Below are positions 42,517 through 54,990 of a stretch of 64,000 bases of DNA, in pieces. Location: assembly GCF_003573695.1 (NCBI RefSeq), contig NC_039358.1:99324117-99388116 (forward strand), given 5' to 3'. The notes under the pieces were generated by a model. The model had not been told where the DNA came from and did not search any database. It was given only the letters and a program-made list of their open reading frames with translations. Origin of the DNA: Papaver somniferum. Its lineage: Eukaryota; Streptophyta; Magnoliopsida; Ranunculales; Papaveraceae. Each line of letters opens with the position of its first letter. Within the stretch, counting starts at the first letter, position 1. The position numbers and the translations under genes are program-made.

Positions 42517-45500
42517 GATCAGATCCCCTAGAATAGAGAAAGGGGTCCCTTTTATATCTTCTCTCTTGGTCGACCAATTTCCAAGTCTCGGCCAAAGCTT
42601 AACTAAAACGTAGGCTAACTGTAGTTTCTGCTAAAAAAGCCCAAACATTCAAGCCCACAACTCTGAGCCCTTCAGGTCCATTACTATGCATGTCAGTTTC
42701 ACAAAACTGACAAGCCAATTGAGCTCCACCACTCATCCCATTGCTACAGCTTCACCATTAGACCACTGTATAACTACCAGTGCCTGCAGTCCTTCTCTTG
42801 CATTGTTGTCCTAGCTCGACTGCAAACTCAGGCATCTCACAACCCTGCACCGTTCACAATCATTTATACATTCATCCATTCAGACCTCTCATGCACAATT
42901 CTGTTCATACTGCAACATCTGTAGCTTTCAACCAACACAACCGGCTCAAATCATTGCACCTCCAACTCTTGTATTAGCTCTGCAGCTCCAACTGCCACAA
43001 GCCTGCTTTAGTTCCACTGCAGCTTCAACAATAAATTCCTGCGAATGCAATAATATGCACACAACCATTCAATTCATGCCTGAAATTTCACCTACACACG
43101 ACACCTCATCTGAAATTTCGAATACCACCAGTTCTATTTCCAATTCATAAAGCAGCAGCTCGTTCCCTTTTCTTTCTTATCTCAGATCAACTGCATCAGT
43201 TAAAACCTCACAGCTCCATGACCTTTTGCATCTTTACAAGCACTAGTTAGCTTGCAGACCTTCATATACTTGCCATAATTCAGCCACACTTCCTTGTAAC
43301 TCATACATACTCCAGTACTTCAGCCTCGTTGCTGTCACTTTCTCCGCTGAGTATTTCCTGCCACTCTAAACACCCACCAGACAGCCTGCAATGCCTCAAC
43401 TGTATCATTGCTTCTATGCATATCACCACCAGTTCGGTTGATTACTCACACATCGTGCACCAGTCACCGCACCACCTTAGATTGCATCAAAATCATTACA
43501 ACCAATGGCAATATCCTGCTTTAACTTTATTCTGCAGCTTCAAATCCCTGTAACTCATTCTGCAACAACATTCTGATGCTTACAAGTACACACCCTTGTC
43601 AACTGTATCTGAACTGCAGTATCACTAACAACTCCACATTGAGCTCAAACCTGTCCTAGACATACATCTAACACTTCAGCTCAAGCCTTCACATAAATCA
43701 TCACAAGCTCTCAGTAGCAACACAAGAATCAAGCCAATACTGCATCCATTATATCTTGCAAGCCTTTAGCTGTTGCATTTCATTGCTTAACGCTCCAATT
43801 AACTTCTTGCAGCTGCAAAACCACCTCACTACCATTTGCATTCCCTGCAGTTCACCTGCAATTTGAGCAGCATCACAGTTCCCTGCAGGTTCAATTCTTT
43901 GCATCTTATACTCGCCTATAGTTTCAGCTGACTAAACACCCTTGCACTCATCACCAATTGCCTCGAGCCATGACTAGATGAGAAGCAGCACCAACGTCTG
44001 CTTCACTGCATCAATATCTCAATAGATTCACCAGCTGCAATTCCAGTTTTCGATTCCTTGTAATTCTAGCTGTAAACCAACACATTGCATCACCAGACCC
44101 AACACCTGCAACTGCTGTAGTTTCTCGCAAGCACAACAATATCCTGCGGCTTCATTTCCTGCAATTGTCTGCACCTGTTCATCACTATTACTGCAACTTC
44201 GTTCATCCTCAACATTCATCTATAACAGCCTCAGCTTCAATCTGCAGCATCAGTCGACTCAATTTCATTGCGGCATCACCTGCAATGCATTCCACTCATC
44301 CTTTGAAGCTTCTTTGAACAAGCACATTTGTAGCTGCACCTCATACCTGCAATTCAGTTCATTGCAGTGCCAAACCAAGACCAACTGCCATTCATCTCCA
44401 TAACCAGTTGTAACATGAATGTCTTTTCTAACTTCTCAACATCCTCATTCTTGCCTTCTGATTCCACCAATTTCAGTTGCATTGCGACCACTCTACCTAG
44501 TTATTGCATAACCACCAGGAGACCTCGATTATCAGCACCAGAACCCCTCTTCTACAGCTGCAATATCACACACTCTTACATCCAACACCTGCACAAGCCT
44601 AGACCAATACAGATTCGACACCTGCATCGCAGTGCCATTGCACCCATCCTAATTCAAGCCTACATACCCATAAATTTCAACCACTGCATCTCCCTGTAAA
44701 TCTGTGCGTGCATTACATTCACATTCTTCTGTAGCTTTCATCTACTTGTTGTTCCAGTTCAAACCACAACCCATTTTCTCTTCAATTGAATTCTTCATTT
44801 GCAAATCTCAGTTGCAGCTCAACATCTTCTTCTCAGATTCTTCCACCTAACTTACTCCAGCAACTCATGAATATCACCTCTATTACAAACCCCCAATTCA
44901 AAAGCAGCAACAGAATATGTTCTCTTCTATTTTTGTTCTAGGGTTTGTGAAAATGATAGATTTATTTCTTCTTTGGATGAAACCATGAACATGAACTAGA
45001 TTATTATTATTGGTTATGGAAAAATTGAATTTCACATAATATGCTTTTTGATATGATAAATTAGTTTTGTCTCCATGCTTTATCATTTATGATTCACTAT
45101 TGATATTGTCTTATGATTTGAATACTTGTTTGATCGAGTCTAGAATCGATTGAGTTTGTTTTCATCTCTATTGCTAGATTAGAGTTTATTATACGCAAAA
45201 GTGATAAATTTCTGATTGCAAGTAGCATATTGTGAATATTGCTTGTAGTGATACATCCTAGTAGTCACATGTGAGTCATAACCTTTGTTAAATCGGATTA
45301 GTGCTTTTACACGTTTGATTGCTTTGATTGGCATGATTTCATAAAACATAATGCATCTAGGGAATTAAACTTGATTAGTGCTTTTACACGTTAGGTTGTT
45401 CTCTTAGGTAGAATTCATATGCGCATCTTTTAATGTGTTTGTTGATGATAAGAGAAAATTAGCAGGATATTCTTGCGATCAAGGTATCCTAGGGCCTTTG

Positions 45501-45802
45501 ATAAAAGTTGAGATTAAAATATCAATTCTAGTTATTGTGTAGAAAACATGTTTGTGAATGAAGATGAAATCCGTTACCAATACTTTCTCATCCTTGATTT
45601 GATTTGTTTACCTTTATTGTTTGCTTTTATTTAGTTTATTATATAAAAATCAGAAAACCCCCTATTGTTATATTTAAGAAACCGAAGCATATTGACAACC
45701 TAAGTCCTCTCTGTGGGAACGATCCTTTCTTTCCCTTGCAATATTATATATTTTGAGTAGTCAAAAAGTGTAATTATTTTTGACGCCAACGGCGCCAAAA
45801 TT
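41641..45802 (-). repeat. Z unit 2 (4162 bp)
   Basis: Left R-U5 arm 41641-42516 (minus-strand sense), TATAAAAG on the minus strand at 42549-42556, CAG/TGCA-rich U3 body 42557-44919, inverted R-U5 arm 44920-45786, PBS spacer 45787-45802. Nine bases (AGAAGAGAA / TTCTCTTCT) mark the inner edge of both arms. Small ORFs (42309, 42780, 43329, 44367) recur in every unit only because the unit is repeated. Confidence 0.85.
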
Positions 45803-46678
45803 TGATCGCTGTCGTATGCGTCAAAAATAAATTACACTTTCTCACAACTCAAAATAAATAATATATCAAGGGTAAGAAAGGATCGTTCCCACAGAGAGGA
45901 TCTAGGTTGTCTAGTTGTTTCGGTTTCCTATATAAACAAGGGGGATTTCTGATTTTTATGTAAAGGAAAATAAACTAAAAGCAAATAATGAAATAAACAA
46001 GCAAATCAATAAGATGAAGATATTGGTCAAGGATTAGTTTTCATTCACAAATATGAATTTGTAACAATAACTAGAATTGATATTTAATCTCAATTTTTAT
46101 CAAAAGTCCTAAGATACCTTGATCGCAAAAATATCCCGCTAATTTCCTCTTGTCATCAACAAACACATTAAAAGATGCGAATGTGAATTCTTCCTAGAAA
46201 GCAACCTAAAGTGTAAAAGCACAATTAAGTTTAACTCCCTAAGAGCACTAAGTTCTATGAAATAAGACTAATCAATGCAAAAGAACGTGTAAAAGAACTA
46301 ATCCGTTTTAACAAAGGTTATGATCCACTTGTGACTACTAGGATGTATCACTACAAGCAATACTCACAATTATGCTACTTGCAATTAGGAATTATCACTT
46401 TTGCGTATAATAACCCTAATCTAGCAATAGAGATGAAAACTGATTCAACCGATTCGCGACTCGACTAAACATGTATTCAAATCATATAACAATATTAAAA
46501 GTGAATCATAAGCAACAAAGTATGGAGACAAAACTAATTCATTGCATAAATATCATGGTTTGGATTCCAACTTATTCCTTAACCAAAAGAGAATTATCTA
46601 ATCATATCAATGGAGTTCATAAACAAGAAGAAACAATAAAACTATCATGTTCAAACCCCAGGCCAAAATAGAAGAGAA
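44920..46678. repeat. Z junction 2: long inverted repeat
   Basis: Arms 44920-45786 and 45803-46678 around spacer 45787-45802. Minus-strand TATA at 46711-46718. Same as junction 1. Confidence 0.8.
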
Positions 46679-49600
46679 GATCAGATCCCCTAGAATAGAG
46701 AAAGGGGTCCCTTTTATATCTTCTCTCTTGGTCGACCAATTTCCAAGTCTCGGCCAAAGCTTAACTAAAACGTAGGCTAACTGTAGTTTCTGCTAAAAAA
46801 GCCCAAACATTCAAGCCCACAACTCTGAGCCCTTCAGGTCCATTACTATGCATGTCAGTTTCACAAAACTGACAAGCCAATTGAGCTCCACCACTCATCC
46901 CATTGCTACAGCTTCACCATTAGACCACTGTATAACTACCAGTGCCTGCAGTCCTTCTCTTGCATTGTTGTCCTAGCTCGACTGCAAACTCAGGCATCTC
47001 ACAACCCTGCACCGTTCACAATCATTTATACATTCATCCATTCAGACCTCTCATGCACAATTCTGTTCATACTGCAACATCTGTAGCTTTCAACCAACAC
47101 AACCGGCTCAAATCATTGCACCTCCAACTCTTGTATTAGCTCTGCAGCTCCAACTGCCACAAGCCTGCTTTAGTTCCACTGCAGCTTCAACAATAAATTC
47201 CTGCGAATGCAATAATATGCACACAACCATTCAATTCATGCCTGAAATTTCACCTACACACGACACCTCATCTGAAATTTCGAATACCACCAGTTCTATT
47301 TCCAATTCATAAAGCAGCAGCTCGTTCCCTTTTCTTTCTTATCTCAGATCAACTGCATCAGTTAAAACCTCACAGCTCCATGACCTTTTGCATCTTTACA
47401 AGCACTAGTTAGCTTGCAGACCTTCATATACTTGCCATAATTCAGCCACACTTCCTTGTAACTCATACATACTCCAGTACTTCAGCCTCGTTGCTGTCAC
47501 TTTCTCCGCTGAGTATTTCCTGCCACTCTAAACACCCACCAGACAGCCTGCAATGCCTCAACTGTATCATTGCTTCTATGCATATCACCACCAGTTCGGT
47601 TGATTACTCACACATCGTGCACCAGTCACCGCACCACCTTAGATTGCATCAAAATCATTACAACCAATGGCAATATCCTGCTTTAACTTTATTCTGCAGC
47701 TTCAAATCCCTGTAACTCATTCTGCAACAACATTCTGATGCTTACAAGTACACACCCTTGTCAACTGTATCTGAACTGCAGTATCACTAACAACTCCACA
47801 TTGAGCTCAAACCTGTCCTAGACATACATCTAACACTTCAGCTCAAGCCTTCACATAAATCATCACAAGCTCTCAGTAGCAACACAAGAATCAAGCCAAT
47901 ACTGCATCCATTATATCTTGCAAGCCTTTAGCTGTTGCATTTCATTGCTTAACGCTCCAATTAACTTCTTGCAGCTGCAAAACCACCTCACTACCATTTG
48001 CATTCCCTGCAGTTCACCTGCAATTTGAGCAGCATCACAGTTCCCTGCAGGTTCAATTCTTTGCATCTTATACTCGCCTATAGTTTCAGCTGACTAAACA
48101 CCCTTGCACTCATCACCAATTGCCTCGAGCCATGACTAGATGAGAAGCAGCACCAACGTCTGCTTCACTGCATCAATATCTCAATAGATTCACCAGCTGC
48201 AATTCCAGTTTTCGATTCCTTGTAATTCTAGCTGTAAACCAACACATTGCATCACCAGACCCAACACCTGCAACTGCTGTAGTTTCTCGCAAGCACAACA
48301 ATATCCTGCGGCTTCATTTCCTGCAATTGTCTGCACCTGTTCATCACTATTACTGCAACTTCGTTCATCCTCAACATTCATCTATAACAGCCTCAGCTTC
48401 AATCTGCAGCATCAGTCGACTCAATTTCATTGCGGCATCACCTGCAATGCATTCCACTCATCCTTTGAAGCTTCTTTGAACAAGCACATTTGTAGCTGCA
48501 CCTCATACCTGCAATTCAGTTCATTGCAGTGCCAAACCAAGACCAACTGCCATTCATCTCCATAACCAGTTGTAACATGAATGTCTTTTCTAACTTCTCA
48601 ACATCCTCATTCTTGCCTTCTGATTCCACCAATTTCAGTTGCATTGCGACCACTCTACCTAGTTATTGCATAACCACCAGGAGACCTCGATTATCAGCAC
48701 CAGAACCCCTCTTCTACAGCTGCAATATCACACACTCTTACATCCAACACCTGCACAAGCCTAGACCAATACAGATTCGACACCTGCATCGCAGTGCCAT
48801 TGCACCCATCCTAATTCAAGCCTACATACCCATAAATTTCAACCACTGCATCTCCCTGTAAATCTGTGCGTGCATTACATTCACATTCTTCTGTAGCTTT
48901 CATCTACTTGTTGTTCCAGTTCAAACCACAACCCATTTTCTCTTCAATTGAATTCTTCATTTGCAAATCTCAGTTGCAGCTCAACATCTTCTTCTCAGAT
49001 TCTTCCACCTAACTTACTCCAGCAACTCATGAATATCACCTCTATTACAAACCCCCAATTCAAAAGCAGCAACAGAATATGTTCTCTTCTATTTTTGTTC
49101 TAGGGTTTGTGAAAATGATAGATTTATTTCTTCTTTGGATGAAACCATGAACATGAACTAGATTATTATTATTGGTTATGGAAAAATTGAATTTCACATA
49201 ATATGCTTTTTGATATGATAAATTAGTTTTGTCTCCATGCTTTATCATTTATGATTCACTATTGATATTGTCTTATGATTTGAATACTTGTTTGATCGAG
49301 TCTAGAATCGATTGAGTTTGTTTTCATCTCTATTGCTAGATTAGAGTTTATTATACGCAAAAGTGATAAATTTCTGATTGCAAGTAGCATATTGTGAATA
49401 TTGCTTGTAGTGATACATCCTAGTAGTCACATGTGAGTCATAACCTTTGTTAAATCGGATTAGTGCTTTTACACGTTTGATTGCTTTGATTGGCATGATT
49501 TCATAAAACATAATGCATCTAGGGAATTAAACTTGATTAGTGCTTTTACACGTTAGGTTGTTCTCTTAGGTAGAATTCATATGCGCATCTTTTAATGTGT

Positions 49601-49964
49601 TTGTTGATGATAAGAGAAAATTAGCAGGATATTCTTGCGATCAAGGTATCCTAGGGCCTTTGATAAAAGTTGAGATTAAAATATCAATTCTAGTTATTGT
49701 GTAGAAAACATGTTTGTGAATGAAGATGAAATCCGTTACCAATACTTTCTCATCCTTGATTTGATTTGTTTACCTTTATTGTTTGCTTTTATTTAGTTTA
49801 TTATATAAAAATCAGAAAACCCCCTATTGTTATATTTAAGAAACCGAAGCATATTGACAACCTAAGTCCTCTCTGTGGGAACGATCCTTTCTTTCCCTTG
49901 CAATATTATATATTTTGAGTAGTCAAAAAGTGTAATTATTTTTGACGCCAACGGCGCCAAAATT
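45803..49964 (-). repeat. Z unit 3 (4162 bp)
   Basis: Same layout and length as unit 2 and identical to it wherever I compared. Minus-strand TATA at 46711-46718. The inverted arm starts near 49082 and the PBS spacer is 49949-49964. Confidence 0.85.
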
Positions 49965-50840
49965 TGATCGCTGTCGTATGCGTCAAAAATAAATTACACT
50001 TTCTCACAACTCAAAATAAATAATATATCAAGGGTAAGAAAGGATCGTTCCCACAGAGAGGATCTAGGTTGTCTAGTTGTTTCGGTTTCCTATATAAACA
50101 AGGGGGATTTCTGATTTTTATGTAAAGGAAAATAAACTAAAAGCAAATAATGAAATAAACAAGCAAATCAATAAGATGAAGATATTGGTCAAGGATTAGT
50201 TTTCATTCACAAATATGAATTTGTAACAATAACTAGAATTGATATTTAATCTCAATTTTTATCAAAAGTCCTAAGATACCTTGATCGCAAAAATATCCCG
50301 CTAATTTCCTCTTGTCATCAACAAACACATTAAAAGATGCGAATGTGAATTCTTCCTAGAAAGCAACCTAAAGTGTAAAAGCACAATTAAGTTTAACTCC
50401 CTAAGAGCACTAAGTTCTATGAAATAAGACTAATCAATGCAAAAGAACGTGTAAAAGAACTAATCCGTTTTAACAAAGGTTATGATCCACTTGTGACTAC
50501 TAGGATGTATCACTACAAGCAATACTCACAATTATGCTACTTGCAATTAGGAATTATCACTTTTGCGTATAATAACCCTAATCTAGCAATAGAGATGAAA
50601 ACTGATTCAACCGATTCGCGACTCGACTAAACATGTATTCAAATCATATAACAATATTAAAAGTGAATCATAAGCAACAAAGTATGGAGACAAAACTAAT
50701 TCATTGCATAAATATCATGGTTTGGATTCCAACTTATTCCTTAACCAAAAGAGAATTATCTAATCATATCAATGGAGTTCATAAACAAGAAGAAACAATA
50801 AAACTATCATGTTCAAACCCCAGGCCAAAATAGAAGAGAA
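49082..50840. repeat. Z junction 3: long inverted repeat
   Basis: Arms 49082-49948 and 49965-50840 around spacer 49949-49964. Minus-strand TATA at 50873-50880. Confidence 0.8.
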
Positions 50841-53800
50841 GATCAGATCCCCTAGAATAGAGAAAGGGGTCCCTTTTATATCTTCTCTCTTGGTCGACCA
50901 ATTTCCAAGTCTCGGCCAAAGCTTAACTAAAACGTAGGCTAACTGTAGTTTCTGCTAAAAAAGCCCAAACATTCAAGCCCACAACTCTGAGCCCTTCAGG
51001 TCCATTACTATGCATGTCAGTTTCACAAAACTGACAAGCCAATTGAGCTCCACCACTCATCCCATTGCTACAGCTTCACCATTAGACCACTGTATAACTA
51101 CCAGTGCCTGCAGTCCTTCTCTTGCATTGTTGTCCTAGCTCGACTGCAAACTCAGGCATCTCACAACCCTGCACCGTTCACAATCATTTATACATTCATC
51201 CATTCAGACCTCTCATGCACAATTCTGTTCATACTGCAACATCTGTAGCTTTCAACCAACACAACCGGCTCAAATCATTGCACCTCCAACTCTTGTATTA
51301 GCTCTGCAGCTCCAACTGCCACAAGCCTGCTTTAGTTCCACTGCAGCTTCAACAATAAATTCCTGCGAATGCAATAATATGCACACAACCATTCAATTCA
51401 TGCCTGAAATTTCACCTACACACGACACCTCATCTGAAATTTCGAATACCACCAGTTCTATTTCCAATTCATAAAGCAGCAGCTCGTTCCCTTTTCTTTC
51501 TTATCTCAGATCAACTGCATCAGTTAAAACCTCACAGCTCCATGACCTTTTGCATCTTTACAAGCACTAGTTAGCTTGCAGACCTTCATATACTTGCCAT
51601 AATTCAGCCACACTTCCTTGTAACTCATACATACTCCAGTACTTCAGCCTCGTTGCTGTCACTTTCTCCGCTGAGTATTTCCTGCCACTCTAAACACCCA
51701 CCAGACAGCCTGCAATGCCTCAACTGTATCATTGCTTCTATGCATATCACCACCAGTTCGGTTGATTACTCACACATCGTGCACCAGTCACCGCACCACC
51801 TTAGATTGCATCAAAATCATTACAACCAATGGCAATATCCTGCTTTAACTTTATTCTGCAGCTTCAAATCCCTGTAACTCATTCTGCAACAACATTCTGA
51901 TGCTTACAAGTACACACCCTTGTCAACTGTATCTGAACTGCAGTATCACTAACAACTCCACATTGAGCTCAAACCTGTCCTAGACATACATCTAACACTT
52001 CAGCTCAAGCCTTCACATAAATCATCACAAGCTCTCAGTAGCAACACAAGAATCAAGCCAATACTGCATCCATTATATCTTGCAAGCCTTTAGCTGTTGC
52101 ATTTCATTGCTTAACGCTCCAATTAACTTCTTGCAGCTGCAAAACCACCTCACTACCATTTGCATTCCCTGCAGTTCACCTGCAATTTGAGCAGCATCAC
52201 AGTTCCCTGCAGGTTCAATTCTTTGCATCTTATACTCGCCTATAGTTTCAGCTGACTAAACACCCTTGCACTCATCACCAATTGCCTCGAGCCATGACTA
52301 GATGAGCAGCAGCACCAACGTCTGCTTCACTGCATCAATATCTCAATAGATTCACCAGCTGCAATTCCAGTTTTCGATTCCTTGTAATTCTAGCTGTAAA
52401 CCAACACATTGCATCACCAGACCCAACACCTGCAACTGCTGTAGTTTCTCGCAAGCACAACAATATCCTGCGGCTTCATTTCCTGCAATTGTCTGCACCT
52501 GTTCATCACTATTACTGCAACTTCGTTCATCCTCAACATTCATCTATAACAGCCTCAGCTTCAATCTGCAGCATCAGTCGACTCAATTTCATTGCGGCAT
52601 CACCTGCAATGCATTCCACTCATCCTTTGAAGCTTCTTTGAACAAGCACATTTGTAGCTGCACCTCATACCTGCAATTCAGTTCATTGCAGTGCCAAACC
52701 AAGACCAACTGCCATTCATCTCCATAACCAGTTGTAACATGAATGTCTTTTCTAACTTCTCAACATCCTCATTCTTGCCTTCTGATTCCACCAATTTCAG
52801 TTGCATTGCGACCACTCTACCTAGTTATTGCATAACCACCAGGAGACCTCGATTATCAGCACCAGAACCCCTCTTCTACAGCTGCAATATCACACACTCT
52901 TACATCCAACACCTGCACAAGCCTAGACCAATACAGATTCGACACCTGCATCGCAGTGCCATTGCACCCATCCTAATTCAAGCCTACATACCCATAAATT
53001 TCAACCACTGCATCTCCCTGTAAATCTGTGCGTGCATTACATTCACATTCTTCTGTAGCTTTCATCTACTTGTTGTTCCAGTTCAAACCACAACCCATTT
53101 TCTCTTCAATTGAATTCTTCATTTGCAAATCTCAGTTGCAGCTCAACATCTTCTTCTCAGATTCTTCCACCTAACTTACTCCAGCAACTCATGAATATCA
53201 CCTCTATTACAAACCCCCAATTCAAAAGCAGCAACAGAATATGTTCTCTTCTATTTTTGTTCTAGGGTTTGTGAAAATGATAGATTTATTTCTTCTTTGG
53301 ATGAAACCATGAACATGAACTAGATTATTATTATTGGTTATGGAAAAATTGAATTTCACATAATATGCTTTTTGATATGATAAATTAGTTTTGTCTCCAT
53401 GCTTTATCATTTATGATTCACTATTGATATTGTCTTATGATTTGAATACTTGTTTGATCGAGTCTAGAATCGATTGAGTTTGTTTTCATCTCTATTGCTA
53501 GATTAGAGTTTATTATACGCAAAAGTGATAAATTTCTGATTGCAAGTAGCATATTGTGAATATTGCTTGTAGTGATACATCCTAGTAGTCACATGTGAGT
53601 CATAACCTTTGTTAAATCGGATTAGTGCTTTTACACGTTTGATTGCTTTGATTGGCATGATTTCATAAAACTTAATGCATCTAGGGAATTAAACTTGATT
53701 AGTGCTTTTACACGTTAGGTTGTTCTCTTAGGTAGAATTCATATGCGCATCTTTTAATGTGTTTGTTGATGATAAGAGAAAATTAGCAGGATATTCTTGC

Positions 53801-54126
53801 GATCAAGGTATCCTAGGGCCTTTGATAAAAGTTGAGATTAAAATATCAATTCTAGTTATTGTGTAGAAAACATGTTTGTGAATGAAGATGAAATCCGTTA
53901 CCAATACTTTCTCATCCTTGATTTGATTTGTTTACCTTTATTGTTTGCTTTTATTTAGTTTATTATATAAAAATCAGAAAACCCCCTATTGTTATATTTA
54001 AGAAACCGAAGCATATTGACAACCTAAGTCCTCTCTGTGGGAACGATCCTTTCTTTCCCTTGCAATATTATATATTTTGAGTAGTCAAAAAGTGTAATTA
54101 TTTTTGACGCCAACGGCGCCAAAATT
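49965..54126 (-). repeat. Z unit 4 (4162 bp)
   Basis: Almost identical to units 2 and 3. Two differences seen are GAGCAGCAGC near 52305 (GAGAAGCAGC in 2 and 3) and AAAACTTAATG near 53668 (AAAACATAATG in 2 and 3). Both variants are shared with unit 5, as expected after unequal exchange. TATA at 50873-50880, spacer 54111-54126. Confidence 0.85.
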
Positions 54127-54990
54127 TGATCGCTGTCGTATGCGTCAAAAATAAATTACACTTTCTCACAACTCAAAATAAATAATATATCAAGGGTAAG
54201 AAAGGATCGTTCCCACAGAGAGGATCTAGGTTGTCTAGTTGTTTCGGTTTCCTATATAAACAAGGGGGATTTCTGATTTTTATGTAAAGGAAAATAAACT
54301 AAAAGCAAATAATGAAATAAACAAGCAAATCAATAAGATGAAGATATTGGTCAAGGATTAGTTTTCATTCACAAATATGAATTTGTAACAATAACTAGAA
54401 TTGATATTTAATCTCAATTTTATCAAAAGTCCTAGATACCTTGATCGCAAAATATCCCGCTAATTTCCTCTTGTCATCAACAAACACATTAAAAGATGCG
54501 AATGTGAATTCTTCCTAGAAAGCAACCTAAAGTGTAAAAGCACAATTAAGTTTAACTCCCTAAGAGCACTAAGTTCTATGAAATAAGACTAATCAATGCA
54601 AAGAACGTGTAAAAGCACTAATTTTTAACAAAGGTTATGATCCACTTGTGACTACTAGGATGTATCACTACAAGCAATACTCACAATTATGCTACTTGCA
54701 ATAGGAATTATCACTTTTGCGTATAATAACCCTAATCTAGCAATAGAGATGAAAACTGATTCAACCGATTCGCGACTCGACTAAACATGTATTCAAATCA
54801 TATAACAATATTAAAAGTGAATCATAAGCAACAAAGTATGGAGACAAAACTAATTCATTGCATAAATATCATGGTTGGATTCCAACTTATTCCTTAACCA
54901 AAAGAGAATTATCTAATCATATCAATGGAGTTCATAAACAAGAAAACAATAAAACTATCATGTTCAAACCCTAGGCAAAATAGAAGAGAA
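53244..54990. repeat. Z junction 4: long inverted repeat
   Basis: Arms 53244-54110 and about 54127-54990 around spacer 54111-54126. The second arm carries the single-base deletions of unit 5. Minus-strand TATA at 55022-55029. Confidence 0.8.
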
